Positions 14,473 through 22,784 of a stretch of DNA of 64,000 nt are shown piece after piece. The position numbers were made by a program, and so were the translations under genes. This stretch comes from a virus. The notes below the pieces were generated by a model that was not told where the DNA came from, searched no databases, and worked only from the letters and a program-made list of their open reading frames with translations. The DNA lies in IMG/VR virus record IMGVR_UViG_3300027806_000001, positions 119,469-183,468 of that record, one strand, 5' to 3'. Within the stretch, counting starts at the first letter, position 1. Each line of letters opens with the position of its first letter.

Positions 14473-15023
14473 TTCCTTAGCTCCTTGTATTTCCTGGTGG
14501 CGGTGGCCGCCATGTAGACGGACACCGCATCGTATGCGTGCTCGTTGACACCTCTGAGCAACTTGCCGCCCTTGCCCTTGATCCATCCGTTGAAGTACGG
14601 GAACCTGGCCAGGACGGAGTCCCGTACCTGGTCCTTGGTGGCGTTGGCGTCACCGGTCGCGGCGCGCTTGGCCTCGAACGGAGTGACCAGCGTGCAGCCT
14701 ATGCCCAGCAGGGTGATGGCCCCGCAGGCCGCCCCGCGGGACAGGGCCATGCTCTTCGCCGCCTTGGCGCTCTTCGATCCTCCGGTCGGGCACTCGATGA
14801 AGATGTGCACCGGCTCCCACCTGCCTATGGCATGCTCCAGGCCCAGGACCAGCTCGGAGGTCCTGCGCCAGTCGTCGTCGGACACCCTGGCCTTGCCGGA
14901 CCCTGCCTCCGTCCTGATCACGTCCACCGCCACCAGCCTGTCCGGCTCCCCGAGGGAAAGCACGGCGACCCCGGTGTTGGCCAGGGCTAGGTCGAGGCAG
15001 AGGATGTGGTCGGGAGCGGGCAT
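14469..15023 (-). CDS. RuvC-like Holliday-junction resolvase
   Basis: RNase H-fold nuclease predicted to cut four-way DNA junctions made by recombination-dependent replication. Key acids are in place: Asp11 in LDLALANTG, Glu77 in IFIECP, and the C-terminal HAYDAV with Asp165 (His162 nearby). A Ser/Lys-rich loop follows Glu77. Length (184 aa) fits RuvC. It supplies the branch-cutting step missing from the UvsX/gp46/gp47-like set further right. The start ATG has only a weak ribosome site and lies four bases after a small membrane ORF, so translation is probably coupled. Confidence 0.8.
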   Translation of the reverse strand: MPAPDHILCLDLALANTGVAVLSLGEPDRLVAVDVIRTEAGSGKARVSDDDWRRTSELVLGLEHAIGRWEPVHIFIECPTGGSKSAKAAKSMALSRGAACGAITLLGIGCTLVTPFEAKRAATGDANATKDQVRDSVLARFPYFNGWIKGKGGKLLRGVNEHAYDAVSVYMAATATRKYKELRK

Positions 15024-15027
15024 GGGT

Positions 15028-15129
15028 TCACCGGCGAGGGAACATGGACTCGAACTCCAGCCAGCCTGCCAGCGCGACCGTGATCGCGAAGACGGGCAGC
15101 ATCAGCTGCGGAGCGAACTGCGTGGCCAT
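15028..15129 (-). CDS. Small single-pass membrane protein, 33 aa
   Basis: ATG with GGAG 11 bases upstream opens MATQFAPQLMLPVFAITVA followed by a Trp-containing end and a basic FPRR tail. It fills the gap exactly between the genes at 15135 and 15023 (5 and 4 bases apart). One hydrophobic helix of about 18 residues. Too short for homology calls; kept because of the spacing and composition. Confidence 0.45.
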   Translation of the reverse strand: MATQFAPQLMLPVFAITVALAGWLEFESMFPRR

Positions 15130-15134
15130 GGGTA

Positions 15135-15572
15135 TCACGCTCCGTCGTCCTTTGGATCCTCGTCGTCCAGGGTGAAGTCCTCCGGGTCGAGCTTGACCTC
15201 CGGGGGCTGCTGCGGAGGCATGCCTCCGAACAGGGCCGAGAGCAGGTCCTTCACGCCTCCCGAGGAGGATTCGGCGTCCGGGCGGCCCAGCCTGACGAAC
15301 TTGATGTCCACGTCCTGCGGGGACGGCGGACCCTTCTCCGGCATCGCGTGGCGGGCCGCGTCGTACATGGCCTGAGGGTTGGCCCTGCCGGAGACGATCC
15401 TCGGCTTCAGCGAGACCCAGTTGCCGTCGCAGTCCATCGGCACGCCGAGGAACACGGTGCGGCCCTTGAGGTCGATCGTCTCGAGGATGAGGCCCAGCCT
15501 GCCGTTCTCGGCGATGGCGAACTTCCCGCAGTCCGGGTGCTCCTTGCTGCTGTCCTGCTTCCTGGAGGTCAT
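15135..15572 (-). CDS. Hypothetical protein with acidic tail, 145 aa
   Basis: The first 90 residues contain RLGLILETIDLKGRTVFLGV and look beta-rich; the last 45 are Pro/Asp/Glu-rich and end LDDEDPKDDGA, an acidic tail reminiscent of DNA-mimicking or SSB-type tails. Start has GGAAGGGGG and overlaps the upstream stop (ATGA). Function unknown. Confidence 0.55.
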   Translation of the reverse strand: MTSRKQDSSKEHPDCGKFAIAENGRLGLILETIDLKGRTVFLGVPMDCDGNWVSLKPRIVSGRANPQAMYDAARHAMPEKGPPSPQDVDIKFVRLGRPDAESSSGGVKDLLSALFGGMPPQQPPEVKLDPEDFTLDDEDPKDDGA

Positions 15573-16087
15573 CCGAGCCCCCTTCCGCCCTTGCGGAGCA
15601 TGTTCTCGGCGGCCTGGTTGACCGGCGAGTCCATGTACTCCTTGAAGTTGCTGACCCGTGCGATGGCTGCCTGGTGCCACATGCGGACCATCACGTCGCC
15701 CAGGTTCTTGAGCACCCAGGTGCGCGACTCCCACGGCAGGTCGGCGAAGCCGGACGCCAGGTAGGCCTCCTCCGGCGTGGCGTGCGACAGGCCCTCGCGG
15801 GACAGGACGTAGCGGAGGGCCAGGACGGCCTTCTCCATGTCCGGCTCCGAGATCTTGAGCACCTGCTCGGCGACGTAGCCGTCCACGTTCTGGATGAGGG
15901 TGCACATGGCGACGAACGCCCCCGGCACGCAGTTGATGATGTCGTGCTGGGGGACGTAGGACTCGTTGACGTTGTTGACTCCCCGCGGGCTGACGGAGAG
16001 CATGTGCCGCGGGTTGAACGGCAGGGGCATTCCGACCGGCATGCTCAGGCTGGCTCGGAGCTGTTCTCTGGCTTCTTCATTGGACAT
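15569..16087 (-). CDS. Hypothetical protein, 172 aa
   Basis: Predominantly helical; Pro-rich beginning (MPVGMPLPFNPRHML) then a run of amphipathic helices. Ends NMLRKGGRGLG. A GAAGGAAG site sets the start. It overlaps the upstream gene's 3' end by 43 bases. No family recognised. Confidence 0.55.
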   Translation of the reverse strand: MSNEEAREQLRASLSMPVGMPLPFNPRHMLSVSPRGVNNVNESYVPQHDIINCVPGAFVAMCTLIQNVDGYVAEQVLKISEPDMEKAVLALRYVLSREGLSHATPEEAYLASGFADLPWESRTWVLKNLGDVMVRMWHQAAIARVSNFKEYMDSPVNQAAENMLRKGGRGLG

Positions 16088-16812
16088 AGGTTTCTTCCTT
16101 CTATCTTGAGGACCACTTCCCTGACCTCGACCCTGGCCGCCGAATGGGGCCGGCACGACCTGTGGCACCGATCATAGCCCGTCGGACAGGAATGGCAAGG
16201 GCCGTCGAGCCCCTTGTCGCATCTTTTCGCACGCTCCTCCGCCAGGGCCTTGTTGCGCCCCTGCTGCGAGGACGTGGCCCTGATGGCGCCGGCCGAGGTC
16301 CTCCTGGAGTCCTCCCGGAGCATCAGGCCTCCGGCCGAAGGTTCCCAGGACAGCACCGGCACCGGATCCGGCAGGACCAGCACCTCGCACCTCACGGCCT
16401 CCTCGGGCCTGGAGATGCGTATGCGCTCCCGGTCCATGAGCGTCCTGGTGCAGCCCAGGATGTCGCTCAACGGCCGCAGGAACCTGGGCACCGGGGCGTG
16501 GAGGTCCAGGCCGGCGGCCGGGCCGTCCAGGACCCGGATCCGGTAGGACTCCACGCCGCCCGCGTCCACCTGCAGCTCGTCGATCCTGGCGGCCATCCAG
16601 CCCATCTCCTCCCTGCGCCCGCCGTACAGCTGGCATAGGGAGTCCTTGAGCCTCTTCCTGTTGCCGGCCACCTGCCAGCACAGGACGTCGACCGCCCTGG
16701 CGTCCATGAAGCAGTGGAGGAACGGCTGCAGGAACGGCCTGGCCACCTCAGGCACGCACCCGGTCGCCTCCGCCGCGGCCCTTGCGCACTCGGCCAGCAG
16801 CGCGGCGTCCAT
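16045..16812 (-). CDS. Protein with C-terminal cysteine cluster, 255 aa
   Basis: The first 195 residues are helical and Arg-rich. Near the C-terminus is a dense cluster, C-x7-C-x2-C-x6-C-x3-C (CDKGLDGPCHSCPTGYDRCH and beyond), suited to zinc or an iron-sulfur centre. I chose the ATG at 16812 (GGGAAGAAG upstream), which overlaps the previous gene by 65 bases; ATGs at 16854 and 16980 are in frame and possible. Family not recognised. Two other genes here (21319, 23607) also carry Cys clusters. Confidence 0.5.
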   Translation of the reverse strand: MDAALLAECARAAAEATGCVPEVARPFLQPFLHCFMDARAVDVLCWQVAGNRKRLKDSLCQLYGGRREEMGWMAARIDELQVDAGGVESYRIRVLDGPAAGLDLHAPVPRFLRPLSDILGCTRTLMDRERIRISRPEEAVRCEVLVLPDPVPVLSWEPSAGGLMLREDSRRTSAGAIRATSSQQGRNKALAEERAKRCDKGLDGPCHSCPTGYDRCHRSCRPHSAARVEVREVVLKIEGRNLCPMKKPENSSEPA

Positions 16813-17668
16813 TCTTCTTCCCGGCACGCTTGCCCTTGCGAGCCTTGCCTTCATCTGGGATGAGATCGACGCGCAGTCCTGGGGCTTGGCGTGCAGCCTT
16901 GCCTTTGGCGTTCGGAGATTTTCCGACGTCGCCGCCAGCCTTCGCCACGCCGAACTTAGGGGGATGAAGGACAAGTCCATCTGCCACCTCCTCGCATTTC
17001 ATGACCTCCTTGCCGTCCCCGTCCACCTGCCTCCAGCCGTGGGACCTCACGCGCATGGACCTGTCAGGCTGGGGCTCGTCGAAGTAGGTCCAGGTGTGCT
17101 CGAAGGCGCCCCGGACCACCTGCCGAACCAGCTGCCGCTCCTCCGGTCCGGTCCCGGTCCTGCTGAACTGGGTGCGCTCGAAGTCCCGGGGACCGGTGCC
17201 AACGGTCACGGTGATCTCCCCGGCGCCGCTGGGCTCCAGGGACGTGACGATCTCGGTCACCGTCGGCCTGCAGGGATCCTCCGACGTGCTGTCGCGGGTC
17301 TCGAACTTGACGTGCCTGATCCGGACCGCGACCTCCTCGAGGACGGTCAGCTCGTCATGGACGAGCGTGCTGGAGACCTCGTGGACGAATCCGGACGGGC
17401 GATGCGTCCTGGTCCACCTCAGCGGCACCACGACCTCGCCCCGGCCCGGCATGTGGACCGTGAAGGACTCCTCCGAGACGCAGTCGGTGTGGGAGGGCTC
17501 CTCCTGCCGCATCGCGGCAGGATCGCCGACCTCCTTGACGGCCGTCTTCGACAGGAGCATTCCACCGCATAGGTCGCAGGCGTAGCCCGATTTTCCCTGC
17601 ACCTCCCCGCAGCCCGAACCGTCGGTTCCGTTGCCGATGCACTCGACAGGGCCGTCGATGTCGCTCAT
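16748..17668 (-). CDS. Zinc-ribbon protein with basic tail, 306 aa
   Basis: An N-terminal C-x9-C and CDLCGG motif (about residues 10-34) suggests a zinc ribbon; the central 160 residues are beta-rich with Arg/Glu pairs; the last 60 are Lys/Arg/Gly-rich (RKGKRAGKKNGRRAAGRVRK), typical of nucleic-acid binding. GGGAGG sets the start, ATGA overlap with the gene upstream. No family recognised. Confidence 0.55.
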   Translation of the reverse strand: MSDIDGPVECIGNGTDGSGCGEVQGKSGYACDLCGGMLLSKTAVKEVGDPAAMRQEEPSHTDCVSEESFTVHMPGRGEVVVPLRWTRTHRPSGFVHEVSSTLVHDELTVLEEVAVRIRHVKFETRDSTSEDPCRPTVTEIVTSLEPSGAGEITVTVGTGPRDFERTQFSRTGTGPEERQLVRQVVRGAFEHTWTYFDEPQPDRSMRVRSHGWRQVDGDGKEVMKCEEVADGLVLHPPKFGVAKAGGDVGKSPNAKGKAARQAPGLRVDLIPDEGKARKGKRAGKKNGRRAAGRVRKGRGGGDRVRA

Positions 17669-18099
17669 GCCTCCCCCTTCCGCATCGCGGCGATGGCGTT
17701 GTCGCAGCACGCAGTCAGCTTCATCTTCGCGTCGTGGCTGTGGGTCATGCTGTGGCACAGCATCACCGTTACCCGGTCCATCCATTCGGTCATGGTTTCG
17801 TTCCGCTCGCGCAGGTCGCTGGCGGCGGGCGGCTGCACGGCAGTACCGCCAAGTACTTCCTGCTTCCAAGTCGGCCAGGTCTGAACGACCCTGCTGGCGT
17901 CCTCAAGGTGCTTGACGAACCTCTGTCGCTCGCCCTCCAGCTCACTCCTGAGCCCGTTCCGCTCCGCGACGAGCGCGGTGAGGGTGGCGTAATAGTTCGC
18001 TGCGATATTGCTCGGGATCGTCGCAAAGGAGCGGTCGGCGGCTAGGCTCAGATACCCGAGCAGTCCCTTGATGTCGTTGTCGTTGGTGGGGTCACTCAT
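17665..18099 (-). CDS. Hypothetical helical protein, 144 aa
   Basis: Mostly helical with a coiled-coil stretch in the middle. Its opening MSDPTNDNDI resembles those of the next two genes upstream (MPDINDK, MPDLTND), suggesting related translation starts or distant duplication. GC content is lower than in its neighbours. Start overlaps the upstream stop (ATGA). Confidence 0.55.
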   Translation of the reverse strand: MSDPTNDNDIKGLLGYLSLAADRSFATIPSNIAANYYATLTALVAERNGLRSELEGERQRFVKHLEDASRVVQTWPTWKQEVLGGTAVQPPAASDLRERNETMTEWMDRVTVMLCHSMTHSHDAKMKLTACCDNAIAAMRKGEA

Positions 18100-18422
18100 G
18101 GCTCGACGCTCCAGTTGTTCCCTACGCTGTGCAGAGCCTTCGATGGGGTTCCATCCGATTTCATGGGATGCCCTCTGATGTACGGCTTGGACGGAGAATC
18201 ATGGAGAATGCCAGTAAGGAGGAACCCATCGATCGATGCGACGAAGTACCTCTTCCCGTTGCAATACACGGTCGATCCGACACGAATCCCAAACCGAATC
18301 TCCACCAGTTCGATCAGTTCCTCTCGGATGATCCTGCGGGTTTCGCTCAACTCCTCGGCGAGTTTTGATTCAATCCCTTGCATGTGTCGGATGCTGGCGA
18401 TCTTGTCGTTGATGTCAGGCAT
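18096..18422 (-). CDS. Hypothetical protein of lower GC content, 108 aa
   Basis: I use ATG 18422 (GAAAGAAAG upstream), not a longer upstream frame. An N-terminal coiled coil (about 1-40) is followed by a small beta domain with FGIRVGSTVYCNGKRYFVAS. The gene is close to half GC, clearly below the surrounding level, suggesting recent arrival. Function unknown. Confidence 0.55.
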   Translation of the reverse strand: MPDINDKIASIRHMQGIESKLAEELSETRRIIREELIELVEIRFGIRVGSTVYCNGKRYFVASIDGFLLTGILHDSPSKPYIRGHPMKSDGTPSKALHSVGNNWSVEP

Positions 18423-18672
18423 TGGCTTTCTTTCGATTCGTAGTCCGAACAGAGCGGACCTTTTTGTTGCGAGGGGTGCGGGCGAGGTGCTCAAGCCGAC
18501 GGAGGAGCTCGGACAAACGGTCGGCCTGACGGGAGAGTTCGCGGATCTCGCTGTCGCTGTCCGAGGAGGCTAGGCGCAGGCGCAGGGCTTCGTGTCCGCC
18601 GGAGAGGGCGTCGATGTATCGGGGGAGGTCTTTGCTGGAGACGATCAGCGTGTCGTTGGTCAGGTCAGGCAT
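18415..18672 (-). CDS. Small coiled-coil protein, 85 aa
   Basis: A heptad pattern of Leu from about residue 25 to 65, then a basic tail (RNKKVRSVRTTNRKK). AGGAGGAGG upstream. Overlaps both neighbours by eight bases. Function unknown; the basic tail may bind nucleic acid. Confidence 0.55.
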   Translation of the reverse strand: MPDLTNDTLIVSSKDLPRYIDALSGGHEALRLRLASSDSDSEIRELSRQADRLSELLRRLEHLARTPRNKKVRSVRTTNRKKANA

Positions 18673-19033
18673 TGGGGGCCTCCTCCTGGTCGTCTCCGTA
18701 CAGCCTGGCCCTGGCGTCCAGGTGGCGGACGACCATCTCCCGGACCGCCTGGCGGCCGGAGCGGGTCGAGCTGAAGAAGTCGCGGATCTCCTCCCGCACC
18801 GCGGCGTTGAGCGCAAGCTTGACCTCCTCGTCGATGACATGCTGCAGGTTCTCGTCGGAGCAGTAGGACTCGACGGCCTTCGCGACCATCGAGTCGACCT
18901 TCACGGTCTCCTCGGACAGGTGCCTGATCATCGTGCTCTTCATGAAGTCGACCTCCAGCTTGATGATCGGCTGCCTCATGAGCTTGGTGGAAAACCTCTC
19001 GGGCAGGAAGGGATTGTTGCGTTCGTCGGTCAC
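18665..19033 (-). CDS. Hypothetical helical protein, 122 aa (GTG start)
   Basis: Acidic, all-helical protein. The GTG overlaps the upstream stop as GTGA and has AAAGGAG upstream. The C-terminal third has REMVVRHLDARARLYGDD. No family recognised. Confidence 0.55.
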   Translation of the reverse strand: MTDERNNPFLPERFSTKLMRQPIIKLEVDFMKSTMIRHLSEETVKVDSMVAKAVESYCSDENLQHVIDEEVKLALNAAVREEIRDFFSSTRSGRQAVREMVVRHLDARARLYGDDQEEAPNA

Positions 19034-19302
19034 GGTGTCTCCTTTTTCTCCAGTCTGGCGAGGGTGTCGGACATCAGTCTGTTAAACAGCCCCAGTTTGG
19101 TCACCAGCTCCTCCGCAGCCTCGGCCCTGCCCTCCTGGAGCCTGGCCTTGTTCTCCATGCACTGGAGCTGCATCTTGGTCAAGGTCAGCTCCTGCTCCCG
19201 CGCGACCTGTTCCGTCAATCGGGAGGCCAGGCGGGCCATCTGCTCAAGCAGCCCTTCAACCTGAGATCGCAACTCCCCGACCTCTTGCTCCAGATCATTC
19301 AT
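19030..19302 (-). CDS. Coiled-coil protein, 90 aa
   Basis: Nearly the whole protein is one charged heptad-repeat helix (MNDLEQEVGELRSQVEGLLE), ending in LARLEKKETP. Such small coiled coils often act as oligomerisation adaptors. The gene overlaps the GroES-like gene upstream by eight bases. Function unknown. Confidence 0.55.
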   Translation of the reverse strand: MNDLEQEVGELRSQVEGLLEQMARLASRLTEQVAREQELTLTKMQLQCMENKARLQEGRAEAAEELVTKLGLFNRLMSDTLARLEKKETP

Positions 19303-19630
19303 CTGCAGGGCTCCTCGCCGCCAGGATCTCCGTGGCCCGCATGATCAGGTACCCCTCGGGCATCGGGGTCTCCATGCCGGCGAAGGCGCTGTACAGCACC
19401 TCGTCTCCCGGCTTGAGCACAGGGACGTAGCCGCCCTTCCTACGCAGGTTGTCGCACGGGCCGACCTTCACGACCACCCCGTGCTTGGACTGGAAGTCCC
19501 TGCGGTCCTCGGGGACGATGATGCCGTGCTCGGTCGTCTCGGGCGCCTTGTTCTTGCGCACGACCACCCAGTCGTGCAGCGGCTGGAAGCGCTCCAGCTC
19601 CTCTTCCGTCAGTCTCGGAACGATAGCCAT
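19295..19630 (-). CDS. GroES-like co-chaperonin (Cpn10), 111 aa
   Basis: The chaperonin-10 fold is recognisable from FQPLHDWVVVRKN at the N-terminus, a mobile-loop region with HGIIVPED (about residues 34-41), GVVVKVGP, and GDEVLYSAFAG plus YLIMRATEILA at the end. Phage co-chaperonins (T4 gp31 type) replace host GroES so that the GroEL chamber folds the major capsid protein. The length is slightly above the bacterial norm. No GroEL partner is in the window, so it must use the host one. Start ATG has AAAGGA. Confidence 0.85.
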   Translation of the reverse strand: MAIVPRLTEEELERFQPLHDWVVVRKNKAPETTEHGIIVPEDRRDFQSKHGVVVKVGPCDNLRRKGGYVPVLKPGDEVLYSAFAGMETPMPEGYLIMRATEILAARSPADE

Positions 19631-19659
19631 GTCCTGGTCCTTTCTTTAAGACGAATTGA

Positions 19660-19914
19660 TCACTTGCCGGCGCGCACGGCGGTCACCCGGTAGGGTCCGG
19701 TCCGGATAGTCTGGCCGACCCCGACACCGAACGACATGTCCACCATGAACGAGTCCTGTTCGCAGGGGACGAACGTCACCGTCGCACCCTCCGAGCTGAA
19801 CACGGAGCGGAGGTACTCCAGCGCCGCGTCGACGGTCCTGAACGTGCTCTTCGAGGGCTGCGGGCTCCACCTGCCGCGCCTCCTGCGCTTCACCATGTAT
19901 ACGGTTCTCTCCAT
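19660..19914 (-). CDS. Hypothetical protein, 84 aa
   Basis: Basic N-terminus (MVKRRRRGRW), then a compact alpha/beta region. GAAGGACGAAGGG upstream. No family recognised. It follows directly on a small membrane ORF. Confidence 0.5.
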   Translation of the reverse strand: MERTVYMVKRRRRGRWSPQPSKSTFRTVDAALEYLRSVFSSEGATVTFVPCEQDSFMVDMSFGVGVGQTIRTGPYRVTAVRAGK

Positions 19915-19927
19915 CCCTTCGTCCTTC

Positions 19928-20011
19928 TCAGCAGAGGGCCGTCGGACCGATGCCGGTCAGCAGCCGCATCCTGGGCGTCATGAAGGGCCATGCGGCCAGC
20001 AGCCATGTCAT
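19928..20011 (-). CDS. Very small membrane peptide, 27 aa
   Basis: ATG 15 bases after the upstream stop, with AAAGGGG about ten bases before it, opens MTWLLAAWPF and ends TGIGPTALC. Hydrophobic with two Arg in the middle. It fills the gap between neighbours, but the length gives little statistical support. Confidence 0.35.
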   Translation of the reverse strand: MTWLLAAWPFMTPRMRLLTGIGPTALC

Positions 20012-20026
20012 TGCTCGGGGCCCCTT

Positions 20027-20329
20027 TCATCCATAGCGGCTGACGCGATCGATGGCCACTTGAACAAGCTTTTGCACGAAATCGTCGGTGACGGCCTTGG
20101 CCAAGGCATCCCTGATCTGCGCCTGGATCTGTTCCTTGTAGGTCTCCCGCAGCTGAGTCTCGATGATGGCCGAAACATGATGCTTGATGACCTGGTCGAA
20201 CGGGTTGTTGTAGGTGGCCTGCAGGTCCTTCATCACTCTGGCGACGCTGTCCTTGACGGCGTTGCCGATCTGGCTTTCCAGCACAGCCTTGGCGACGAAC
20301 TCGTTGATCTGCTCCGGGGTAAGCTGCAT
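20027..20329 (-). CDS. Hypothetical helical protein, 100 aa
   Basis: Helical throughout, beginning MQLTPEQINEFVAKAVLESQ. Resembles the style of the helical protein at 18665 (repeated helices with conserved Asp/Gln), but no clear homology. AAAGGGAA upstream of ATG. Function unknown. Confidence 0.55.
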   Translation of the reverse strand: MQLTPEQINEFVAKAVLESQIGNAVKDSVARVMKDLQATYNNPFDQVIKHHVSAIIETQLRETYKEQIQAQIRDALAKAVTDDFVQKLVQVAIDRVSRYG

Positions 20330-20352
20330 TTGGTTCCCTTTCTTTGTTTTAG

Positions 20353-21276
20353 TTACGGCTTCGGCGGCTCCAGGTCGGCCTTGGTGCGCAGCCCGTTCCG
20401 CTCCTTGATCTTGGCCACGATCTCCTTGGTCAGGTCGCTCTGCACCTTGGAGGCCAGGCCGTCCGGGCCGAAGATCCTGGCCTTCTCGTCGTCCGTCATG
20501 CTCTCCTTGAGGATCTCGATCATCTCGACGATCTCCTTGACCGCGGCCTCCTTGCGGGTGCTGCTCAGGATGGTGCGGGCGATCAGGCCCGCGCCTCCGG
20601 CAAAGCCGATCACGACCAGCACCGCGCCCACCTTGGCGATCTCCTCCATGTAGTAGTGGGAGGCCGCCGCGAACCCCAGCATCATCACGCCGAGCAGGGC
20701 CATGGAGCCGCCGTAGCCCTTGTTGAGGAACAGGGCCACGGCGGCTCCCGCCGCCAGCAGTATGAACCCGATCACCCAGAACATCGTGATGTAGCCGTAG
20801 AGCTTCTCGAGGGCGGCGGCCCTGCCGGCCTCCAGGGCCGACTCGAGCTTGATCAGCTTGTCCTCCAGCTGGTCGACCTTGGTCACCAGCTCGGAGAGCT
20901 TGGCCGTCTCCTTGCGGAGCTTGCCGGCCTCGTCCTCGATGTTCTCCGCCCTGGCCTCGATCTTGTGCATGCCCTCCTGCACCGACTCCAGCGCAGGGCG
21001 CTGAGGCTCGGGCACGGACGGCAGGACCTCCTTGACGGACGCCTTCGCCGCCACGGCGGTCGCCTTGACCTCCACGGCATCCTGCTCGATCGAGCCGATG
21101 GAGGCGTTGGAGTGGTCGAGGACCGACTGCAGGCTGGTGCTGTTGGCCGCCGGCTTGTCGGCAAGCGGAACCGGCGGTTCCTGCTTCGGCGGGCCCTTGC
21201 AGGAGGCGAGGAAGCAGAGGCAGAGGACGAGGGCCGTCAGACCAGCCCGCACGAGAAAGCGATGAGTAGTGCCCAT
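20353..21276 (-). CDS. Lipoprotein with coiled coil and membrane helices, 307 aa
   Basis: A signal sequence ends in a lipobox LASC with Cys26, indicating lipid anchoring in the cell envelope. A Pro-rich linker is followed by a long coiled coil (about 80-160), then three hydrophobic segments (about 165-240), and a charged helical tail. ATG 21276 is chosen because it starts the signal peptide; the ribosome site is weak. A lipoprotein with coiled coil recalls spanins, but three internal membrane segments are atypical; superinfection exclusion or a membrane scaffold are alternatives. Confidence 0.65.
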   Translation of the reverse strand: MGTTHRFLVRAGLTALVLCLCFLASCKGPPKQEPPVPLADKPAANSTSLQSVLDHSNASIGSIEQDAVEVKATAVAAKASVKEVLPSVPEPQRPALESVQEGMHKIEARAENIEDEAGKLRKETAKLSELVTKVDQLEDKLIKLESALEAGRAAALEKLYGYITMFWVIGFILLAAGAAVALFLNKGYGGSMALLGVMMLGFAAASHYYMEEIAKVGAVLVVIGFAGGAGLIARTILSSTRKEAAVKEIVEMIEILKESMTDDEKARIFGPDGLASKVQSDLTKEIVAKIKERNGLRTKADLEPPKP

Positions 21277-21318
21277 GCCAGGAATATACCTGCGGCCCGG
21301 GCCAGAGTCCACCACGGC

Positions 21319-22503
21319 CTACGCATGGGGAGGCTCCTGCCTCGTCCAGGACGGGTCGGCCGTCACCGGGATCTCGATCCACTTCTTCTTGTCGCCCAGG
21401 GAAACCTTGCCCCAGGACTTGCTAGCCACCACCAGGCGCTCGGAGGTCATGCCGCCTTGGCCCTTGCGGAGCGCCAGCTTCTGCTCCAGCTGCCGGGAGC
21501 CGCAGGCACGGCCTCGATAGTCGCTCAGCAGTTCGAGGCTGGTCATCGTGCTGAGCAGCCTGCGCCGCATTTCCTCGACCCTGGAGTCGGGCATGGAGAT
21601 GCGCCGCGACTGGATGCGGCGGGCGGCATGCACCAGGTCCAGCACGCCCTGCAGGGCGTGCACGGGGACAGGAGCCAGGTGATCGCCGGTCAGCAGCAGC
21701 TCCAGCAGCAGCCCGCCCTCCGAAAAGTCGGAGTGCATCAGCGACAACCTGAACGCCATGGGCAGCCTTTCCGACAGACCCGGCTTCCAGCAGTCCAGCA
21801 TCCGGTCGAACGGCTCCAGCACCTCCGCGCATGTCCTCACCTCGTCCGAGATGCCGGGACCGAATCCGGATCCGTCAGGAGCCAGCACGGCGGCCAACAC
21901 GTCAGGATGGCTCAGGGCCCCCCAGAGGATCCCGTCGAAGAGACCCCTGAGGGAGCGTCTCTGCAGGATCTTGGCGGGCACATCGTCGGGACGCGAGGCC
22001 CAAAAGACCCCCATGGTCTGCCGGATCTGCTCGGCGTCGGTCAGCACCTTGCGGTTGCAGAACAGCACGTCGTGCGCAAACCTGAGCTGCGTCGCCCTGT
22101 CCATGTGCACGTTGTGGCAGAGTCCCCGGAAGGTGGTCCAGAAGAACATCGGGCGCCGGTTAGGCTGGTCCTCGGCGGCCCAGGCCGCGGAGATCATCCT
22201 GGAGACGAACTCCGGGTCGCACTCGCATCCGGCCAGGACCTGCCAGATCGACTTCTGCATGGCCGACGAGGAGGACAGCAGCCAGTCCCTGGACTCGACA
22301 GGGATCATCCCCCGCACAGCCTCCGGCAGCTTCACCTTCCGGTGGTCGCCGGGGCGGGCCGAGCACATCGTGTTCGTGAAATTGCAGTCTGGGCACTCCC
22401 CGCTGCATGCCTTATGGTCCGCGCCGATCTTCAGCGCGTAGACCCTCCAGTAGTCCTTGACCGGATAGGAGCACACCGGCGGCTCAGTCTTCGTTGCAGT
22501 CAT
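21319..22503 (-). CDS. Hypothetical protein with N-terminal cysteine cluster, 394 aa
   Basis: Near the N-terminus CSGECPDCNFTNTMC (about residues 33-47) is a likely metal site, followed by a His/Arg segment. The rest is helical with many Leu/Arg; the C-terminal KSWGKVSLGDKKKWIEIPV looks like a small beta domain. AAGGAGGG sets the start. Family not recognised. The gene at 23607 has a comparable layout: helical protein with Cys clusters and similar size. Confidence 0.55.
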   Translation of the reverse strand: MTATKTEPPVCSYPVKDYWRVYALKIGADHKACSGECPDCNFTNTMCSARPGDHRKVKLPEAVRGMIPVESRDWLLSSSSAMQKSIWQVLAGCECDPEFVSRMISAAWAAEDQPNRRPMFFWTTFRGLCHNVHMDRATQLRFAHDVLFCNRKVLTDAEQIRQTMGVFWASRPDDVPAKILQRRSLRGLFDGILWGALSHPDVLAAVLAPDGSGFGPGISDEVRTCAEVLEPFDRMLDCWKPGLSERLPMAFRLSLMHSDFSEGGLLLELLLTGDHLAPVPVHALQGVLDLVHAARRIQSRRISMPDSRVEEMRRRLLSTMTSLELLSDYRGRACGSRQLEQKLALRKGQGGMTSERLVVASKSWGKVSLGDKKKWIEIPVTADPSWTRQEPPHA

Positions 22504-22756
22504 GCGAATCCCTCCTTCTCTCTTTCTCGATCCTGGATATCACGGTCCGGGCCACGGATGCGGCCCCGAGCCTCACCAGGGAGCGCAGCGCCGGCGGAGG
22601 CGCCCGCAGCTCCCCGGATTCCGCCTGCCCCACCAGCTGCTCCATGTAGGAGAGCATGGCGGTCAGGTCGTCGAGCGAGACCGCCTCGAGCTTGGAGTCG
22701 GCGGCGGACACCATCTGCTCGGCGCGGACCATCAGCCTCATCTGGCTGGGCGTCAT
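22484..22756 (-). CDS. Small helical protein, 90 aa
   Basis: Helical; opens MTPSQMRLMVRAEQM and ends in a charged RIEKERRRDSHDCNED tail. Overlaps the next gene by 20 bases. Start has AAAGGAAAG. Function unknown. Confidence 0.55.
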   Translation of the reverse strand: MTPSQMRLMVRAEQMVSAADSKLEAVSLDDLTAMLSYMEQLVGQAESGELRAPPPALRSLVRLGAASVARTVISRIEKERRRDSHDCNED

Positions 22757-22784
22757 CGCTTTCCTTTCGGGTTGTGTGTGCGGG

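Noticed and set aside
20353-21276. Outer-membrane spanin
   Set aside because: Lipobox and coiled coil fit, but three internal hydrophobic segments and the size do not; kept as an unspecified lipoprotein.
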